From Spirodela intermedia (lineage: Eukaryota > Streptophyta > Magnoliopsida > Alismatales > Araceae): a DNA stretch of 64,000 nt. Below, piece after piece: positions 28,795 through 41,659 of the stretch; position 1 is the stretch's first letter, and each line of letters opens with the position of its first letter. Made by a program: the position numbers and the translations under genes. Below the pieces are notes generated by a model. That model was not told the origin of the DNA, did not search any database, and saw nothing but the letters and a program-made list of their open reading frames with translations. The stretch covers positions 3,682,501 to 3,746,500 of the forward strand of contig LR746270.1 in the NCBI GenBank assembly GCA_902729315.2, written 5' to 3'.

Positions 28795-31700
28795 TCAGAT
28801 CGCGTCGATGTCGTCGAGATCGGACCATTCGTTGGATTCTTTCGCGTCGAGGGCGATCGGCTTCCCGTCCTTAGAGGCCGTCGCCGGAGGATCGCCGGCG
28901 GCGCGCGGCGGCGGCGGCGGCGGGCTATCGTCGTCGTCCTCCTCGAGGTCACTAAAGGAGACGTCCTCGTCGTCAGCTATCGGGACGGAGGCGATCCTCG
29001 CACTGGCGATCTCGACGGCGGTGGTCTCGTCTTCCGGCCACTCGTCCCCATTGTCTTCATATTTCTCCGCCGGCGCCGGGGAGACCTCCGCCGCGATGTC
29101 CTTCCCGCGGTGGATCGGAGCGGCGTCTTCTTCGATGACGGACTTGTCGACGATTCTCATCTCCGCGGAGAGGACAGGATGCTTCACGGTCTCGGGATCG
29201 CTCGAGGATTCGTCCTCCTCCGTCGGGGCCTCTTCCTTCTTCGACGACGCGGACCAGTCGCCGGCGGAAGATTTCGTCCGATTCTGCAAGTCCTGTAGCA
29301 GCAGAGCCCTGGCTTCCACAATCTGTACGGAGGTTCGAAGAGATTAAGCAAGGAGGGTGATCGTCAGGGGAAGCTTCTTAGATCTCGATCTGTAATGGAC
29401 GGATCCAGTCTCAGATGCATCGAAAACCAAGAGTTTCGATCCAATCAGAACTTCCAGATAGTAAGAAGAAGAAGAAGAAGAAGAAGAAAGGATCGGATCG
29501 ATGCATCGGAGAATCGGAATAGTGAGAAAACGTTGAAACCGGAAGAATCGTGAGCAGAGGACTTACCTGGGGCGTGGACAGAAGCTCGGCGTCGTGTTTA
29601 CTGAGCCTGGGATGAAGAAGAACGAAGTAAATCTTCCAGAAGCATCCTTCACTGATATGGCCAGGGCAGAGTTCGATTCTCAGAGCCGCCAGTCTTGGAA
29701 CAAGTTGTTCAACGGCAAATGCATGCTCTTGCTGCGGATCAGACATGTCGAAATCTGATGGAACAAACAAGACACGAGGGAGGATCAGATGCATGATAGT
29801 AACCAAATGAACCACGCTCATCCAACGTTTGACTTTATCTCATATTATGCTTACAACTAAATCAATTCTTCAGTTGAATGTAAGAAAAGACGATGACACG
29901 GGGTTCCTTGCACACAGAGAGAGAGACACACACACAGAGTCAGAGAAAGAGGGAGAGAGAGAAGGAGAGAGAGAGAAGGAGAGAGAGAGAGAGAGAGTTA
30001 TTATACTTGGGGAAGACCAATCCAAGCAAGATAAACTTCTTTGGTTTCACAATTATGTCAGAGGAAACGATTAAATCGGAGTGAATGGACTGAATCAAAG
30101 ATCATACAACATTATTAATTCGAACAAATGAAAAAAATTCACATCTTCCGGAGATCACGGAATCAGCAATAAAAGTGATCTTAAAGAAAAAAAAAAGGAA
30201 AAATCAGACAAAAATATTCGAAATCACTGAAAAAGCTACGAATAGAAAAAAAAAAATGATAGCCAAAAGAGGTCCCAGAAGGAAATGGAACAGATATATC
30301 TTGTGAGAATGCCTCGCAATATTTTCGGATGATCCTAAAGGAAAATAAATACAGAGCACGCAATTATAGGAAAATATCAGTGATTCAGTTCGTGAAACAA
30401 GGGATTATTCTTAAAAAAAAAAGATTTGGAAAAAACAGATATTCGATTTTTCGCTAGATTTTTTCTCGTTTAGATGCTAAATATATGCCAGTAAGTCCCC
30501 AGAAACATGCTCGTACTCCATGCCCGATGAAATAACATAAACACCAGGTGGAGTTCACAGAAGGTTTGATGGGACATATATTCTACGGGGTTCAACACAA
30601 AATCAGGATCAATGAATGAAGTTCCGCATAAAAGCATCTTGCCCATGAAATGATACTACTATAAACAAGACTGAAAGCTCGGTTTGATCACACTGCCTGA
30701 TCAGTCTATGCGTTGACATAAACATACAAAATATGCACATAAAACATATAGACAGGAATTAATAATTTGAATCAAAATAGCAATAACTAAGTCAGTTGGC
30801 CATGCCTATTTAGTGTACATTCATCACGTTTGACTGTTCTTCAATCCTTGCTTACCTGAATCTTGTTTGTGGGTCAAGATTATCTAACAAGATGGTCTAA
30901 AATGGGATTCCACCTTCCTAGAATGGCTCGTAATTTTCTGATGAAGCTCTATCTAGTTTACAAGATAAATTGGCCATCCATATATGGAAAGAAAAATGTA
31001 TCACTCCTGCAGATTCATTGCTCTTGTCACCGTCATAAAAATCAGTATTCTTCAGTAAATAAGGTCTAGTAGCAACAAAACAAAGAGATTGTCAAGAAAC
31101 AAATACCGAAAGAGAGTCCTCACATCTGCCCAAGAAATAAATCACAGCAAAGGGCTGCTATAGGTAGCATGTCCTTTCATTCTTGGTTGGCTGTGTTAAT
31201 CTATTTCATCTTTTTTATACTACGAAAAAACTCGAGGGGCCTAAACACAAGTCAATGAGTATTGGAAGTCCAATAGTCTCACATGAAATCGTGCATGTTT
31301 CCTAATGAAATCCCAGAAAAAAAAAAAAAACTCTAGAGGATCCGAATATTCCGAGAATTCTTCATTCTGAAACAGATATTTCACACATCAAAGGTTCAGG
31401 AATTTATGTGAGCCACACCATTTGGACATTTTCTATAAACTATAAACCTCACACAAAGGCAAGTAGAAGATAGTATGTTCACCATACTAACTTAGCAGCT
31501 CAGGTTAACCATGGCTGCCGAATTGTTGGGTAGAGGCCTCATGATCACACCCAACCTCCACCCCCCAAACCCCAATTCAATGCACAGTCCGCCAAAGTAG
31601 CAGCATAAGCCCTTCAACGCGCAGATAAATTATGACATTGGTTCTTTATAGGGAGGTATGAAGAATATTTGCATATGAAGACGCAAGAGCAAGCTCCCAA

Positions 31701-32471
31701 TGATTAGGAATCACACAAATGCATATGGTAAATCAGGGATCACGTACCATCCGCAGTTTCGTCGTCGGGGAACAAAGGGAAATCGAGCCACGTTTCTGGA
31801 TGCATAGAGATGTTCCTCGCAAAGGTCAAAACCTCCTCGGTAACACCAATGGCTCCAATGCCGCTGTTGCCGTACTTATTTTCCAAGCCCTGCTCGTCCT
31901 CCATCTCTTCCTCCTCCCCATCAGAACCAAACTGAAGAAAACTAGATGCTATCTTGGATATCTCCGAGACAGCCTTCGTATTGGACAGCTTCGAGATCCC
32001 ACTGCGGAATCTCCCACCGATCTCCGCGAAGTCACTCCGGATTCCCGCGATCTTCGGCGAATCGTCCACAAGGTCAGGATTCGCCGACTCCGGTGATAAC
32101 GTGGGATGAGGAACATTGGAACCGAAGTCGCGATCGGTCCGGTGGGAATCGCCATCGGGGGATGAGGCGGAGGAGGGGCTCGGCGGCTGGGGGGATGCCG
32201 TCGGAGGAGGGGCCAGGAAGGAGGCGACACCCCATAGCTGGCGGGTGAGGGTCTTGGAAAGCTCCGAGAGGTCCTCCTTGACCCCCCTTCCCTGATTCAA
32301 CTCTCCCGATCCCTCACCTCCATCAGACTCCGCCGCCGCTGGAGGTAAAACCTTGCTCTCCCCTCCCGATGTCTGCTCACCGCCATCTCTCCTACGGTCG
32401 CCGCCATCATCTCCATCCTCGTCCTCGTCCTTCGCGATCAGATTCGCGAATGATTTTGCCAGCCATGACAT
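28795..32471 (-). CDS. BSD-domain-containing protein
   Basis: Three exons, 32471-31748, 29754-29567 and 29322-28795, join in frame into 479 residues. The N-terminal 240 residues are acidic and Ser/Pro-rich and begin MSWLAKSFANLI. The BSD domain spans the exon 1/2 junction (about 205-290) and has the diagnostic neighbouring Phe-Trp in ISEGCFWKIYFVLLHP, followed by LSKHDAELLSTPQ, which is very typical of plant BSD proteins. The last exon is acidic (SDLEEDDDDS) with a poly-Pro run and ends in EWSDLDDIDAI. BSD domains are named for BTF2-like factors, synapse-associated proteins and DOS2-like proteins; the exact role of this plant group is unclear. Intron 1 is 2 kb and AT-rich. A (GA)n tract lies in the 5' UTR. 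Confidence 0.93.
29924..29997. repeat. GA-rich microsatellite in BSD intron 1
   Basis: About 74 bp of GA/GGAGA repeats within the first intron of the BSD gene. Confidence 0.9.
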
Positions 32472-32542
32472 CTCTCCTCTTCCTCCCCCCTCCCTTTCTG
32501 CTGCGCTAGAAATCCCAAACGATGGACAGAAATCGTAGAGGT

Positions 32543-32590
<48 letters not shown>

Positions 32591-33207
32591 CTATAATGAC
32601 GATGACGTGGCAGCGGCCGTATTAGCTTGTGGGTTATCGATGGCGTACATCTCAGTGTTGTCTTAGGATATACCTCTTGCACCGTGTGTCATTTATGTGT
32701 TAAGTCAGTCCGCATAGCATATGGCTTAAAACGAAGTTTGTCGACAACATATGAGACTAGCTTTGGGTCTGATCTCTCATCGACGGAGTACATGCTATGC
32801 GTGACAAAACATACCGATGCATGGTTTGCCCTCTTGTCTTATTGTCGGTGTTGGCTTCTTATTCACACCGCGGCCACGTACTCATTTGCCGGCGCAGACC
32901 AAAACCCAAAATTTGAAAATAATTTCGTATCAAATGCCATTTTTTTCCTCGAGATCTCCACATAATATCCACATCGTACGATCAATATCTTAGTCCACCA
33001 AATAATAGCCGAACGATTAATAATGTCTTCATTATTTCGACGGTGTTGATTGGATAGTATGTCCGCGTCGGAGCCGTAGGATTCGAGATGGCTTGAACGG
33101 TCGTGATTAGATATAGGTGGTCGTCTTCGGAGATTGGCTCGAAAGCTGCTGCTCTTCTTCCTCTGTTGCTCGTCTCCCTTCTTCTTTCGTCTTCCTTCCC
33201 GCCCGAG
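32472..33207. promoter_or_regulatory. Shared upstream region of BSD and EngB genes, with (GA)n
   Basis: 736 bp between two head-to-head start codons. A (GA)n tract at 32,546-32,587 lies about 75 bp upstream of the BSD start, probably in its 5' UTR. GAGA-type repeats can bind plant BPC factors, which is family knowledge and not shown here. Confidence 0.45.
32546..32587. repeat. (GA)n microsatellite
   Basis: Pure GA tract of about 42 bp between the BSD and EngB genes. Confidence 0.95.
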
Positions 33208-36200
33208 ATGCTGCTCCGGGGACATCTAGCGAACATTCGGAGCTTCACGACGGCCGTCCCCATGCGCACGCCTCCTCCCGCGCCACCATTCTCTTGCCTA
33301 TGCTTCCGCAGGCTTCTGCTCCAGGCGGCTCACTCGAGTCCCGGTGGCTCGCCTGCCGCTGTTGCTCCTACGAATGTAAAGCGCGTGGCCGCCGGGGCCG
33401 GCGCCTCTCCTGCGAAACCGGCGGCGATGTCTGCTCCACAGACGCCGGAGTTTGTGCGGGAGAATCTGTTCGTCCCACCGGGTGTTGATCTCGATGAGGT
33501 TACTGAGGAGATGGTTCTGCCGGGATCCAACATCGTGGTTGGACCCTACGCGGGGCACGCGCAGATCAAGCAGGTGGAATACGTGAAGAGTAGCGCGAGG
33601 CCGAGCGACTGCCCCAAGGACGATCGTCCAGAGTTCGCCATCGTCGGCCGGTCCAACGTGGGAAAGTCGTCCCTCGTCAACGCTCTCGTCCGCAAGAAGG
33701 AGATCGCACTCACTTCCAAGAAGCCAGGTCACTGGTCTTTTCACTGAAATTTCCACGGCCTTGGAATTTCATTATGTTTTTATTTGTTTTCGTGTGGGAG
33801 TCTTTGCAGGCACCATGTTTGACAAAATGCCTGGTTCATGCAGGAAAAACTCAGGTGATTAACCATTTCTTGGTCAATAAAAGCTGGTATATTGTGGATC
33901 TGCCTGGTTATGGGTGAGACTATCTCCTTTTTCCAGCTGCTCTATGAGCTGTTACAATGATCTTAAGTAACCATAGCTTAATGGATGATTGGTACTGCTC
34001 ATTGCAGCTTTTTTGGTCAATTGGAATGATTCAGAAGCGGTAATCTATGCCGCTTGCCTATTCCACTCAATCTACATGCTAACTGGGGAGTCCAGTGTGC
34101 TGCCCGTTATATCTACAAACTATGAGGGTCTCTGAAAATTTACTGATTATTATAGATTCAAGGGACCGCTGTCGGACGTCTTTCTAATCAGTAACCTTGA
34201 ATTTTCACTTATTCGTTTCTTCATCAGTTTTGTATACATAAGGTAGGTGAACTTATTGTCGTTTCTCGCTTGCTCAACATCTTTTATGATAATGGTGTCA
34301 GCGTGGAAGTCAAGTTTTAGGTTATCAGGAGGAACAGGAGAGAGGATTCTAAGTCTCCATTTTTTAGAGTTCTCGAGCTTCTGAAGGGTCTGCATGTGTC
34401 ATCATTCACTAAAATAGAAAAGTGCTGCAAATAGAAACCCAAAGGCCACATTGATCCACACCTGTCTGAATACTTTGAGAAACCAGCGGAGTTATTGTAC
34501 GGTTTCTCGAAAGATTATAATTACCATCCATAGTGCAACATTTTTTGTTTCTAGTTATGAATGGCTTCCTTAATATGTTATGTCGTTGTCTAGAAATTAG
34601 CTATTTTCCAGGGAGGCTTATTTGTTTCTGTCTATCTATTGATCTATCGCCTTCATTATGATTTTTAGACATCAGTTGATTAATCTATCTAGCCTTTTAC
34701 TCTCTCTCTTTCACCAATTTTTAGGCATCAGTTTATTTCTCTCTTACACCAATTTTCTGGAGGATTGTTCAAGTTATCGACAGTTAAATTTTTTTGATGT
34801 ACAGAGGTGCATCTTCAAATTCTTTGGCCACTGCCCATAAGCCTTTTATCATGAAATGTTGCTCTTGTTGATGGAACCCTAATGGGTATCCATTTAGGCC
34901 CCGGGTTCCATTAGCATCTATCACAAACGTAGCCTTGTCAGCCTCTTCCTAAAGGGAATTATAATAGCCTGATTAGTTCACTTTTGGTTCGTCATTGGTA
35001 GTACAATTTACGCTATCTGTGGTTTCAGTTTCTCGTTGTATTTGAATGCCCTTCATTAGTAGGCAAAAAATATCTTTATTATCTCAACTTTCCCTTTTTT
35101 GCACCAATTTTTTTTAGATTTGCCTCTATTGTATCTCCTCTCTTCCTTATGCCTCCAGTCCCTGGATTCTTTCTTACGATTTTCCTCTACCACCAGATCA
35201 TGATCATCCCGCATCTCCCTGATCTTTATCATATCTTGAATCATCCTTATCTTCTCTTTAGTCTTCCCTCTCAGTTTTCTGGTTACTCCAGCTTTTTAGA
35301 TTACTACGATCCCTCCTAGCTTGTTGACAGAATTCCATGGTCACAACTGCGCCCCAAGGTTTCATCTCTCCATTATGCTACTAGATCCGTGTTCCTACCA
35401 ATTAAAATTCGTAAAGCCTTGCGGTTCAATAATTATGAATTATTTGTCAAAGTGACCGTAAAAAAATTCATTCCGATCATTATTTCTTCCATTTCTCTCT
35501 TTTCGTTCTTGTACCAGGCTTCCAGGTTCATCATGTTTCTGACAACACAACATACGTACACACTTCCCCATTCCCTTGGGGGAAGGGGAGGGCCGAATCG
35601 TTTTCTCCAGACTTCTGTATTATTTCAATCCAATACTTTTATTTAGCAGATAGGGTCGAATAATATTGAGGGGATACCTGCATCCATTGGATGTTCCAGT
35701 GGTCTTCGTCATTAATTAGTCTATCCAAACCTGCTCATTAATGAGACTGTTTCCATTGTAGGTTTGCGAATGCCCCTGATTCGGTTCGAATGGATTGGTC
35801 TGCCTTCACCAAAGGCTACTTCCTGAAGAGGAAGACTCTTGTCTCTGTCTTGCTCCTCGTGGATGCCAGCACCCCACCTCAGCAGATCGACCTTGACTGC
35901 GCTAATTGGCTTGGCCGCAATGATGTGCGTAATCAGTCTCTTCTATTTCCCTACAGTTATAATTTTTTATTTTTTTTTATATCTACCTTGCTAGCCAAAG
36001 TGAATGCATATAATTTTTTCAGCCAATTTCTTACTTAATGGGTTTATCTCCTATATTTCCATTAACTTATTAAACTGATTTCTCTTTTTTTTCTTATTAA
36101 TTTATCAGAATATTTCTCATGAAACTTCTTCTACCTCAATGAACTAGTTGGTTATATATAGATATATATAGTTTTTTTCTTTCAACTTCTTGCTCCATGG

Positions 36201-36282
36201 ATTTATCTCTTGTATTTTCATAAGCTAAACATTTCTCCTCCCGTCTCTTGATTTCTCAGCAAAAAACCTTCTTCCACCTTAA

Positions 36283-36318
<36 letters not shown>

Positions 36319-36584
36319 CTGTCAATTCCTTACTCCGTGGGTTGTCTTTCTTCGTTTTGTTATAATTCTAGATTGGCATGACATTCGTGTTCACCAAGTG
36401 CGACAAGAGAAAAGCCAAAAAGGGGAACCAACCCGACGAGAACATCAGGAGCTTCCTGCAGCTTACCAGAAAGTACTACAAGGTTCCTCCTCCTTGGATT
36501 ATGACCAGCAGCGTCACTGGGTTTGGTAGGGACGACCTCCTCCTCCACATGTCCCAGCTCAGGAACTACTGGGAGAACTACTAG
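33208..36584 (+). CDS. EMB2001: Organellar GTP-binding protein EngB/YsxC type
   Basis: Four exons, 33208-33727, 33844-33913, 35762-35924 and 36372-36584, join in frame into 321 residues. GTPase motifs are complete: G1 GRSNVGKSS (147-155), G3 DLPGYG (192-197), G4 TKCD (259-262) and G5-like TSSVTG near the end. Conserved flanks ([52 protein letters not shown]) match the plant EngB group that includes Arabidopsis EMB2001. EngB proteins help assemble the large ribosomal subunit of bacterial-type ribosomes, so a plastid or mitochondrial site is expected; the Arg/Ser/Ala/Pro-rich N-terminus fits a targeting peptide. I chose the ATG at 33208; an upstream in-frame ATG (33103) gives a hydrophobic extension that looks unlikely, and 33262 is a later option. 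Intron 2 is 1.85 kb. Confidence 0.92.
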
Positions 36585-36659
36585 GAGCCTAAGCCTGTTA
36601 AATCCCTGGGCCTGTGTACATATATAGTGAACAACACATGTTTATTGTTGCTCATGCAT

Positions 36660-37390
36660 TAATTATTTTTGGTTTTGAAGCTATTAATAATCAAAGAAGG
36701 CAATCAAAATTGAAAATGTTCTTATTTCTCCTCCAAATTCATCGATATTTGAACCATATGATTGAACTTTGAATAAGGAAAAGAGTATGTTCTAGATGCT
36801 TGTATGTATCATTTCAGTTATCGATATTTTTGGTTTTAAAGCTATTAATAATCAACGAAGGCAATCAAAATTGAAAATGTTCTTATTTCTCCTCCATATT
36901 CATCAATATTTGAACCATATGATTGAACTTTGAATAAGGAAAAGAGTATGTTCTAGATGCTTGTATGTATCATTTGACTCATCTGTGATGAACAGAGATG
37001 CTTCATATCATCTGTGCCATGAATCGTTTATGTTTTGACGCTATAAATGATCAGAATAGGGAATTATAACTGAATTATTTCTTATCTCTTGTTTCTCCCG
37101 CAAATTAATCAGTGTTTGAACCATATGATTGAACTTTATGAAAAAGGAAGAGAATATGATATAGAGGCTTATATGTAAGAATTAAACCTCTGATGGACAC
37201 AGATGGATGATTTTAGCTGATTCGCATCATCTGTGCCATGAATTGTTTCGACTCTGAAGCTCTCCATGATCAAACCCGCGAATCAAATTTGAATTATTTC
37301 TCATTTCTCGTTCATGCTTTTCAATGTTTGAACCATATTATTGAAATTCATAAAATTGTCAGAGAATAGGTTATGTGGGCATAAGGATTC
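36660..37390. repeat. Four-copy tandem repeat downstream of the EngB gene
   Basis: Units at about 36,668-36,826, 36,828-36,985, 37,030-37,190 and 37,250-37,385 share words such as TTTGAACCATATGATTGAAC and GATCAAAGAAGGCAATCAAA. The first two are nearly identical (period about 160 bp); the third and fourth are more diverged and spaced farther apart. Confidence 0.9.
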
Positions 37391-37668
37391 TTCTGTCTAC
37401 TCCATATTTTTTGTGATCATCTCCTCTGTTTTTCTTGCATGACGACCAAACTTTCATTGGACTTGGGAAATATTACAAGTTTATAAAGTTTTCCCAGAAT
37501 CATATGATATTAATCTTCTGATTGCAATATAAAGTCATGAAGGGTGGATCTGATCTGCACATTTCAAATAACAGAACATATCAATGAATCTCTCTCTCTC
37601 TCTCTCTACACCTATTCCTACTGTCGCCGGAGGAGGAGAGTCCAACTCCGGTGAGCTCTCCTGGGAAT
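37391..37668. other. Spacer with (CT)n
   Basis: 3' side of the VQ gene. It holds a short CT tract near 37,590-37,608 and nothing else recognisable. Confidence 0.5.
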
Positions 37669-38109
37669 CTAGTTGACTGTTGCTTGATCCAGGAAGGCTA
37701 TCGAACCCGGGCTAAGAAGAGGCAGGTTGCACCACGCCATGTACGAGGAGTAAAGCGAGGGAGAACCCTTCCCCGCCGAGTGGGGCGGCGGATGCTCCTC
37801 GCCGGCGACGGCGTGGTGCCGCGCCTCCGCCGGCAGGGCCGCCGGGGCGGCACGCTGGCTGGGTGGCAGGAGGAGCGGCGCCGGCGCCGCTTCCTTCAGG
37901 CGGCGGGCTGGCGGCGCCGCCGGCTCTGCGCCGGTGAGCCTCTGCACGAGCTGCCGGAACCCCCGGGGCTCCACCCGGTAGACCCGCGGCGGGATGGGCG
38001 GCGCCGCCCCCTTCTTCCACGGCTTCGGTGGCGGCTTCCTCACGGCGTGGAGGCCGTAGGACGTCGAAGCTTGCGGAACCTCGCCATATCTTTCGCTATA
38101 GCCCTGCAT
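37669..38109 (-). CDS. VQ-motif protein
   Basis: Intronless frame of 146 residues on the minus strand with the VQ signature FRQLVQRLTG (51-60, pattern FxxxVQxLTG), preceded by IPPRVYRVEPRG as in many VQ proteins. The rest is low complexity, rich in Pro and Ala, as usual for this family. VQ proteins are plant transcriptional cofactors that bind WRKY factors through the VQ motif and act in defence, growth and light responses in the nucleus. The specific member cannot be named. GC content is very high, and the upstream region carries GA/CT tracts (38,122-38,140 and 38,226-38,250). Confidence 0.9.
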   Translation of the reverse strand: MQGYSERYGEVPQASTSYGLHAVRKPPPKPWKKGAAPPIPPRVYRVEPRGFRQLVQRLTGAEPAAPPARRLKEAAPAPLLLPPSQRAAPAALPAEARHHAVAGEEHPPPHSAGKGSPSLYSSYMAWCNLPLLSPGSIAFLDQATVN

Positions 38110-39905
38110 ACCGATAGACAGGCAGAGAGAGAGAGAGAGGATATGGCCAGAGACGGGGAGGTGATGCCTCCTTTATAACGGCAATCCGTCCCCCGGCAAT
38201 GGTCAAAATCTGCGGCAGCTCATTCTCTCTCTCTCTCTCCCTCTCTCTCTCGATGGGATTAACCCATGAGTCGCTGTCAAAGCCGCCCGCTTTCTGGATT
38301 GCCGCCGCCTGTCCTCATGCCTTGCGTCATCGACCACCCTTGGATCTCTCTATCGGTCAAACTTTCGCTTAATCGCAACTCTTTTCGTCGCTACTTCTCA
38401 CGTCATTCGCTACGATATTTCGGGGTTCACTCCGACTTCTCCCCAAATCGCGTGAATATTAACGATAATAAGAGCCCAAGTCTACGTGCATCTCTCAAGC
38501 TACTCGAACTTAACAAAAATTTACGAAATAGCCACGGTCTCTTATGATGCCCAGTCCCAAGTCCTCGGGTTGACCCATCTTAGAAAGATTGATAGACACC
38601 TAGCGAGAGAGAGAGAGAGAGAGTTATCACCTTTATAGAATTTTCACAGGGTAAGAGAACCAAGCTAGAATTTTTATTGAAGACTAGTTTAGACCAAGAT
38701 AATGATTTTATTGATGCTTAATAAGCCTAAGATAAATTGATATAAATGGCATATTTTGATAGTTACCACGTTGCATGCATGCATTATTTATTAGTATACT
38801 TGGGGTTGAGATGGCAAAAGTCATAGTTCTGATTATTGACTTTTTGAACCCATTCGTTGTAGGTAAGTCTTATTATAGAATCTGTAGGTTCTAGTGTTGT
38901 TCAAGAGGTGACACAAACTTAAATATCTAGGAATATTTGGGATTATTAATTTTTAAAAATGACGTTGAAACCATGATACTTTACGCAAAAAGGATGACTT
39001 TCAAGAATGGCAGCTTCTAATCCCATAATTACTAATCAAATAATTAGGGTTCATGTAAATCAAAGCCTTTATAACATCTTTTAATTGCAAAGTTCCTCTA
39101 GTATTGGTCAAAAGGAGATATAAACCTAAATATCAACGGAATATTTGAGATAAATATTATTCGTGAGAATGACATCGAATCGTGACTTGCTAATTGTATG
39201 ATTACAAGACCGACATCTTCTAAAAACAACATTATTAATGAAAACATGCATACTAAGATAGTCAACGTTTTCGTAATCAAAGTTGATGGAAGATTCACGA
39301 ATTGAATAATTATGATAATTAGAATAATTAGACTACCATCGGCAAACACTCTGAGATATTATTCTTAAAGTTGACGTTGGAGGCCATGGCTTGACTTTAG
39401 ATGTTGGTATTAGTGATGACATAACTAAGGGAAATACCCTGACAACTTCTATGATGTGGTATGCCAGTGACACTCGAGTGGGTCCCATTAGTCAATAGGA
39501 CTCTAGTGTCGTTAAGCACAAGTTTGACCCATCCTTCTTGGGAATTTTAGTCAAGCGTGGTATAGATATATTTTGAAGGGATATTCTGTCTAAAATTCTT
39601 ACTATAGATATTATTTAAATATTATTATTTAAAATTTACAAAAAAGAGATTTGAGTATGCGCCTTCGTTCCTTCACCATTTTGTCTCTATAAGTGAGACT
39701 AAGTCGCCGGTCAAAACTAACCCTACGAATATTGACTGGTCAACTCTCCGGCGGTGACCCAATGTGAATACCGCGCCGCCACCCACCCACTGACGCCATC
39801 GATGCCTAAATTCTTCTTCGTCAAGATGCCCATCGCAGTCCATAACCCACCGTCCATAAGGAAGCCACCAAGAAGGTTCTTGGCTGTTACCGACGGACGA
39901 GAGAG

Positions 39906-39984
<79 letters not shown>
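38110..39984. other. Intergenic, AT-rich, with a diverged duplication
   Basis: No gene recognised. About 100 bp near 38,887-38,990 recurs in diverged form near 39,092-39,195 (shared order: TCTAGTGTTG/TCTAGTATTGGTCAA, AAATATC..GGAATATTTG, GACGTTGAAACC/GACATCGAATCG), with a weaker echo at 39,350-39,410. The right end is a long (GA)n tract. Confidence 0.5.
39900..39983. repeat. Long (GA)n plus (ACAG)n microsatellite
   Basis: About 67 bp of GA with a single GG interruption near the start, followed by four ACAG units. It abuts the stop codon of the LCAT-like gene (39,985) and would lie in its 3' UTR. Confidence 0.95.
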
Positions 39985-41469
39985 TTAGAAACTCAGACTG
40001 GAGAGCTGCTCAGAGTCTTCGGCGGTTTTCCCACGTTTTGACGGCACTTCAACGGCCGCCACCTGCTCCGTGATCTCCCTCCATGTTTCCTCCGCGATCA
40101 GAACCGATACGTGGGTGGCGTTGGCGATCTTTACCACCTTCAGCGGCTGCTCAGGCAGGCCAGACCACTCCACCGCCGCCGCCAGCAAGCTCTCCATATT
40201 CACCGTCCCGTCGCCGTCCCCGTAGACAATCTCCGGGAACTGAGCGAACCCATCACCGTAGACCAGCAGCTCTGGCGTGGCCACTCCCGTCCCCGAAACG
40301 AACGTCACCGGAACTCCCGGCGGAGGCAGCTTCTCCACGAGAGGGAGGACACGAGATCCGTACGTCTTCGCCGCATCCGGGAACCCGGCGGCGGAGAGGA
40401 ACTCCGGCATGTCCGCGGAGGTGTAGCTCCGGCGGGTGGTGACCACCAGAGGCCGCGACCCGAAAGCTTTCGAGGAGGGCAGAAGCCATGAATTACTCTC
40501 GAAGCTCCCCACCTGCAACCTCACCGGCTGCAGTCCCGCCGAGACGTCGCCGGTAGCGGCGGTGTACATCTCCGCGACGGCGCCGCCCCAGGGGGCGGCG
40601 ATGGAGATGAAGTGCTTGACGAAGCGCCGGCGCCACGACGGGGAGCTTCGGGCGAGCAGTCGGAGGACGAAGAGGTTCCCCATGCTGTGCGCCACCACCA
40701 CCGCCGGCTTACCGCCGGCGGCAGCGGAGCCCCGCTCGATGAGGCCCTTCAGATCCTGCAGCAGGCGGCTTCCCACCGGGGAGGGATGGCCCCCGGCGGC
40801 CAGGCCGTACCGGAAGTCGTAAGGGGCGCCGAAGAGGTCAACACCGTCGCGGTAGCCGGCGGCCTCCAGTCGCTGCAACAGGGTCGCCATCGGCCAGTCC
40901 TCTTCCCTGAGAATCAACAGCGGGTTCATCTCGCGCAGGGTCTTGGATGAAGTCAAAATCATCTTTGAAAAATATTAATCTATCAAATTATTACTTAATT
41001 TCTCAACAAAAACGGCAGTAAAAGTTCAAATAATGGGAAGAAAATGGTCCAATTGGAAGCCATGGGAGAGGAGGGCTCACGGGGCGTCGGGGTCGCGGTG
41101 GCGGAAGCCCTCGACGGAGCCGAAGAAGGGTGCGGCGGTCTCAACTCCGGCGGTATTCCGGTAGTCGTCGGAGGCGGCGTCGTAGTGGAGCTGTATCAGA
41201 TCGCCGAAGCAGCGGAGGAGGGGCTCCCGGACGAGGGTCTTGTTCCACCAGAGACGGAACCAGACCGCCGGGAGGGAGGCGCTGCAGATCCCGCCGCAGG
41301 CGCTGGAAGAGTGGTAGGCGTCGGTGAGGCGGGCGTCGATCCGGCTGGAGGCGGCGCCGGGGACGATGATCAGCGGGTGGAGGTGGCCGGCGGAGGAATG
41401 CCCGGAGAATTGGAGGAGGAGCGCCGCCAGCAGGGGGAGGAGGATCACCAAGAACCCCCTTTCCCCCAT
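39985..41469 (-). CDS. Lecithin-cholesterol acyltransferase-like protein (LCAT-like 1 type)
   Basis: Two exons, 41469-41081 and 40906-39985, join in frame into 436 residues. A hydrophobic signal peptide (FLVILLPLLAALLLQFSG) is followed by HLHPLIIVPGAASS near the lid region, GAPYDFRYGLA (156-166), the nucleophile AHSMGN (Ser about 204), the acid in YGDGDGTVN and the histidine in NATHVSVL. This order and length match plant LCAT-like 1, a secreted or endomembrane alpha/beta-hydrolase that acts on phospholipids or moves acyl groups to sterols. The start at 41469 is the first ATG of the frame and gives a clean signal peptide. The splice junction was chosen because it restores DPDA..EEDWPMATLLQRLE in frame. 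Confidence 0.92.
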
Positions 41470-41659
41470 CCCCACAGCGAGAGAGAGAGAAAGACAGATC
41501 CAGTAATGGAGGTACAGTTTCTACTGAGAGAGAGAGAGAGTGGTCCAGTAAAGGAGGTACTGCAGGAGGTCGAATTGATTGAGGGCCTGACAGCAGTTGG
41601 GCCCACAATCACAAGCTCGTCGTGAAGCATAATGGGACCGGACTATCGTGATACTTAAT

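Noticed and set aside
36660-37390. Possible CRISPR-like array
   Set aside because: The units are long, diverged and head-to-tail without spacers, in a plant nuclear genome; it is a minisatellite-type repeat.
37651-38178. Arg-rich 175-residue plus-strand frame
   Set aside because: It is antisense to the VQ protein, whose diagnostic motif is clear.
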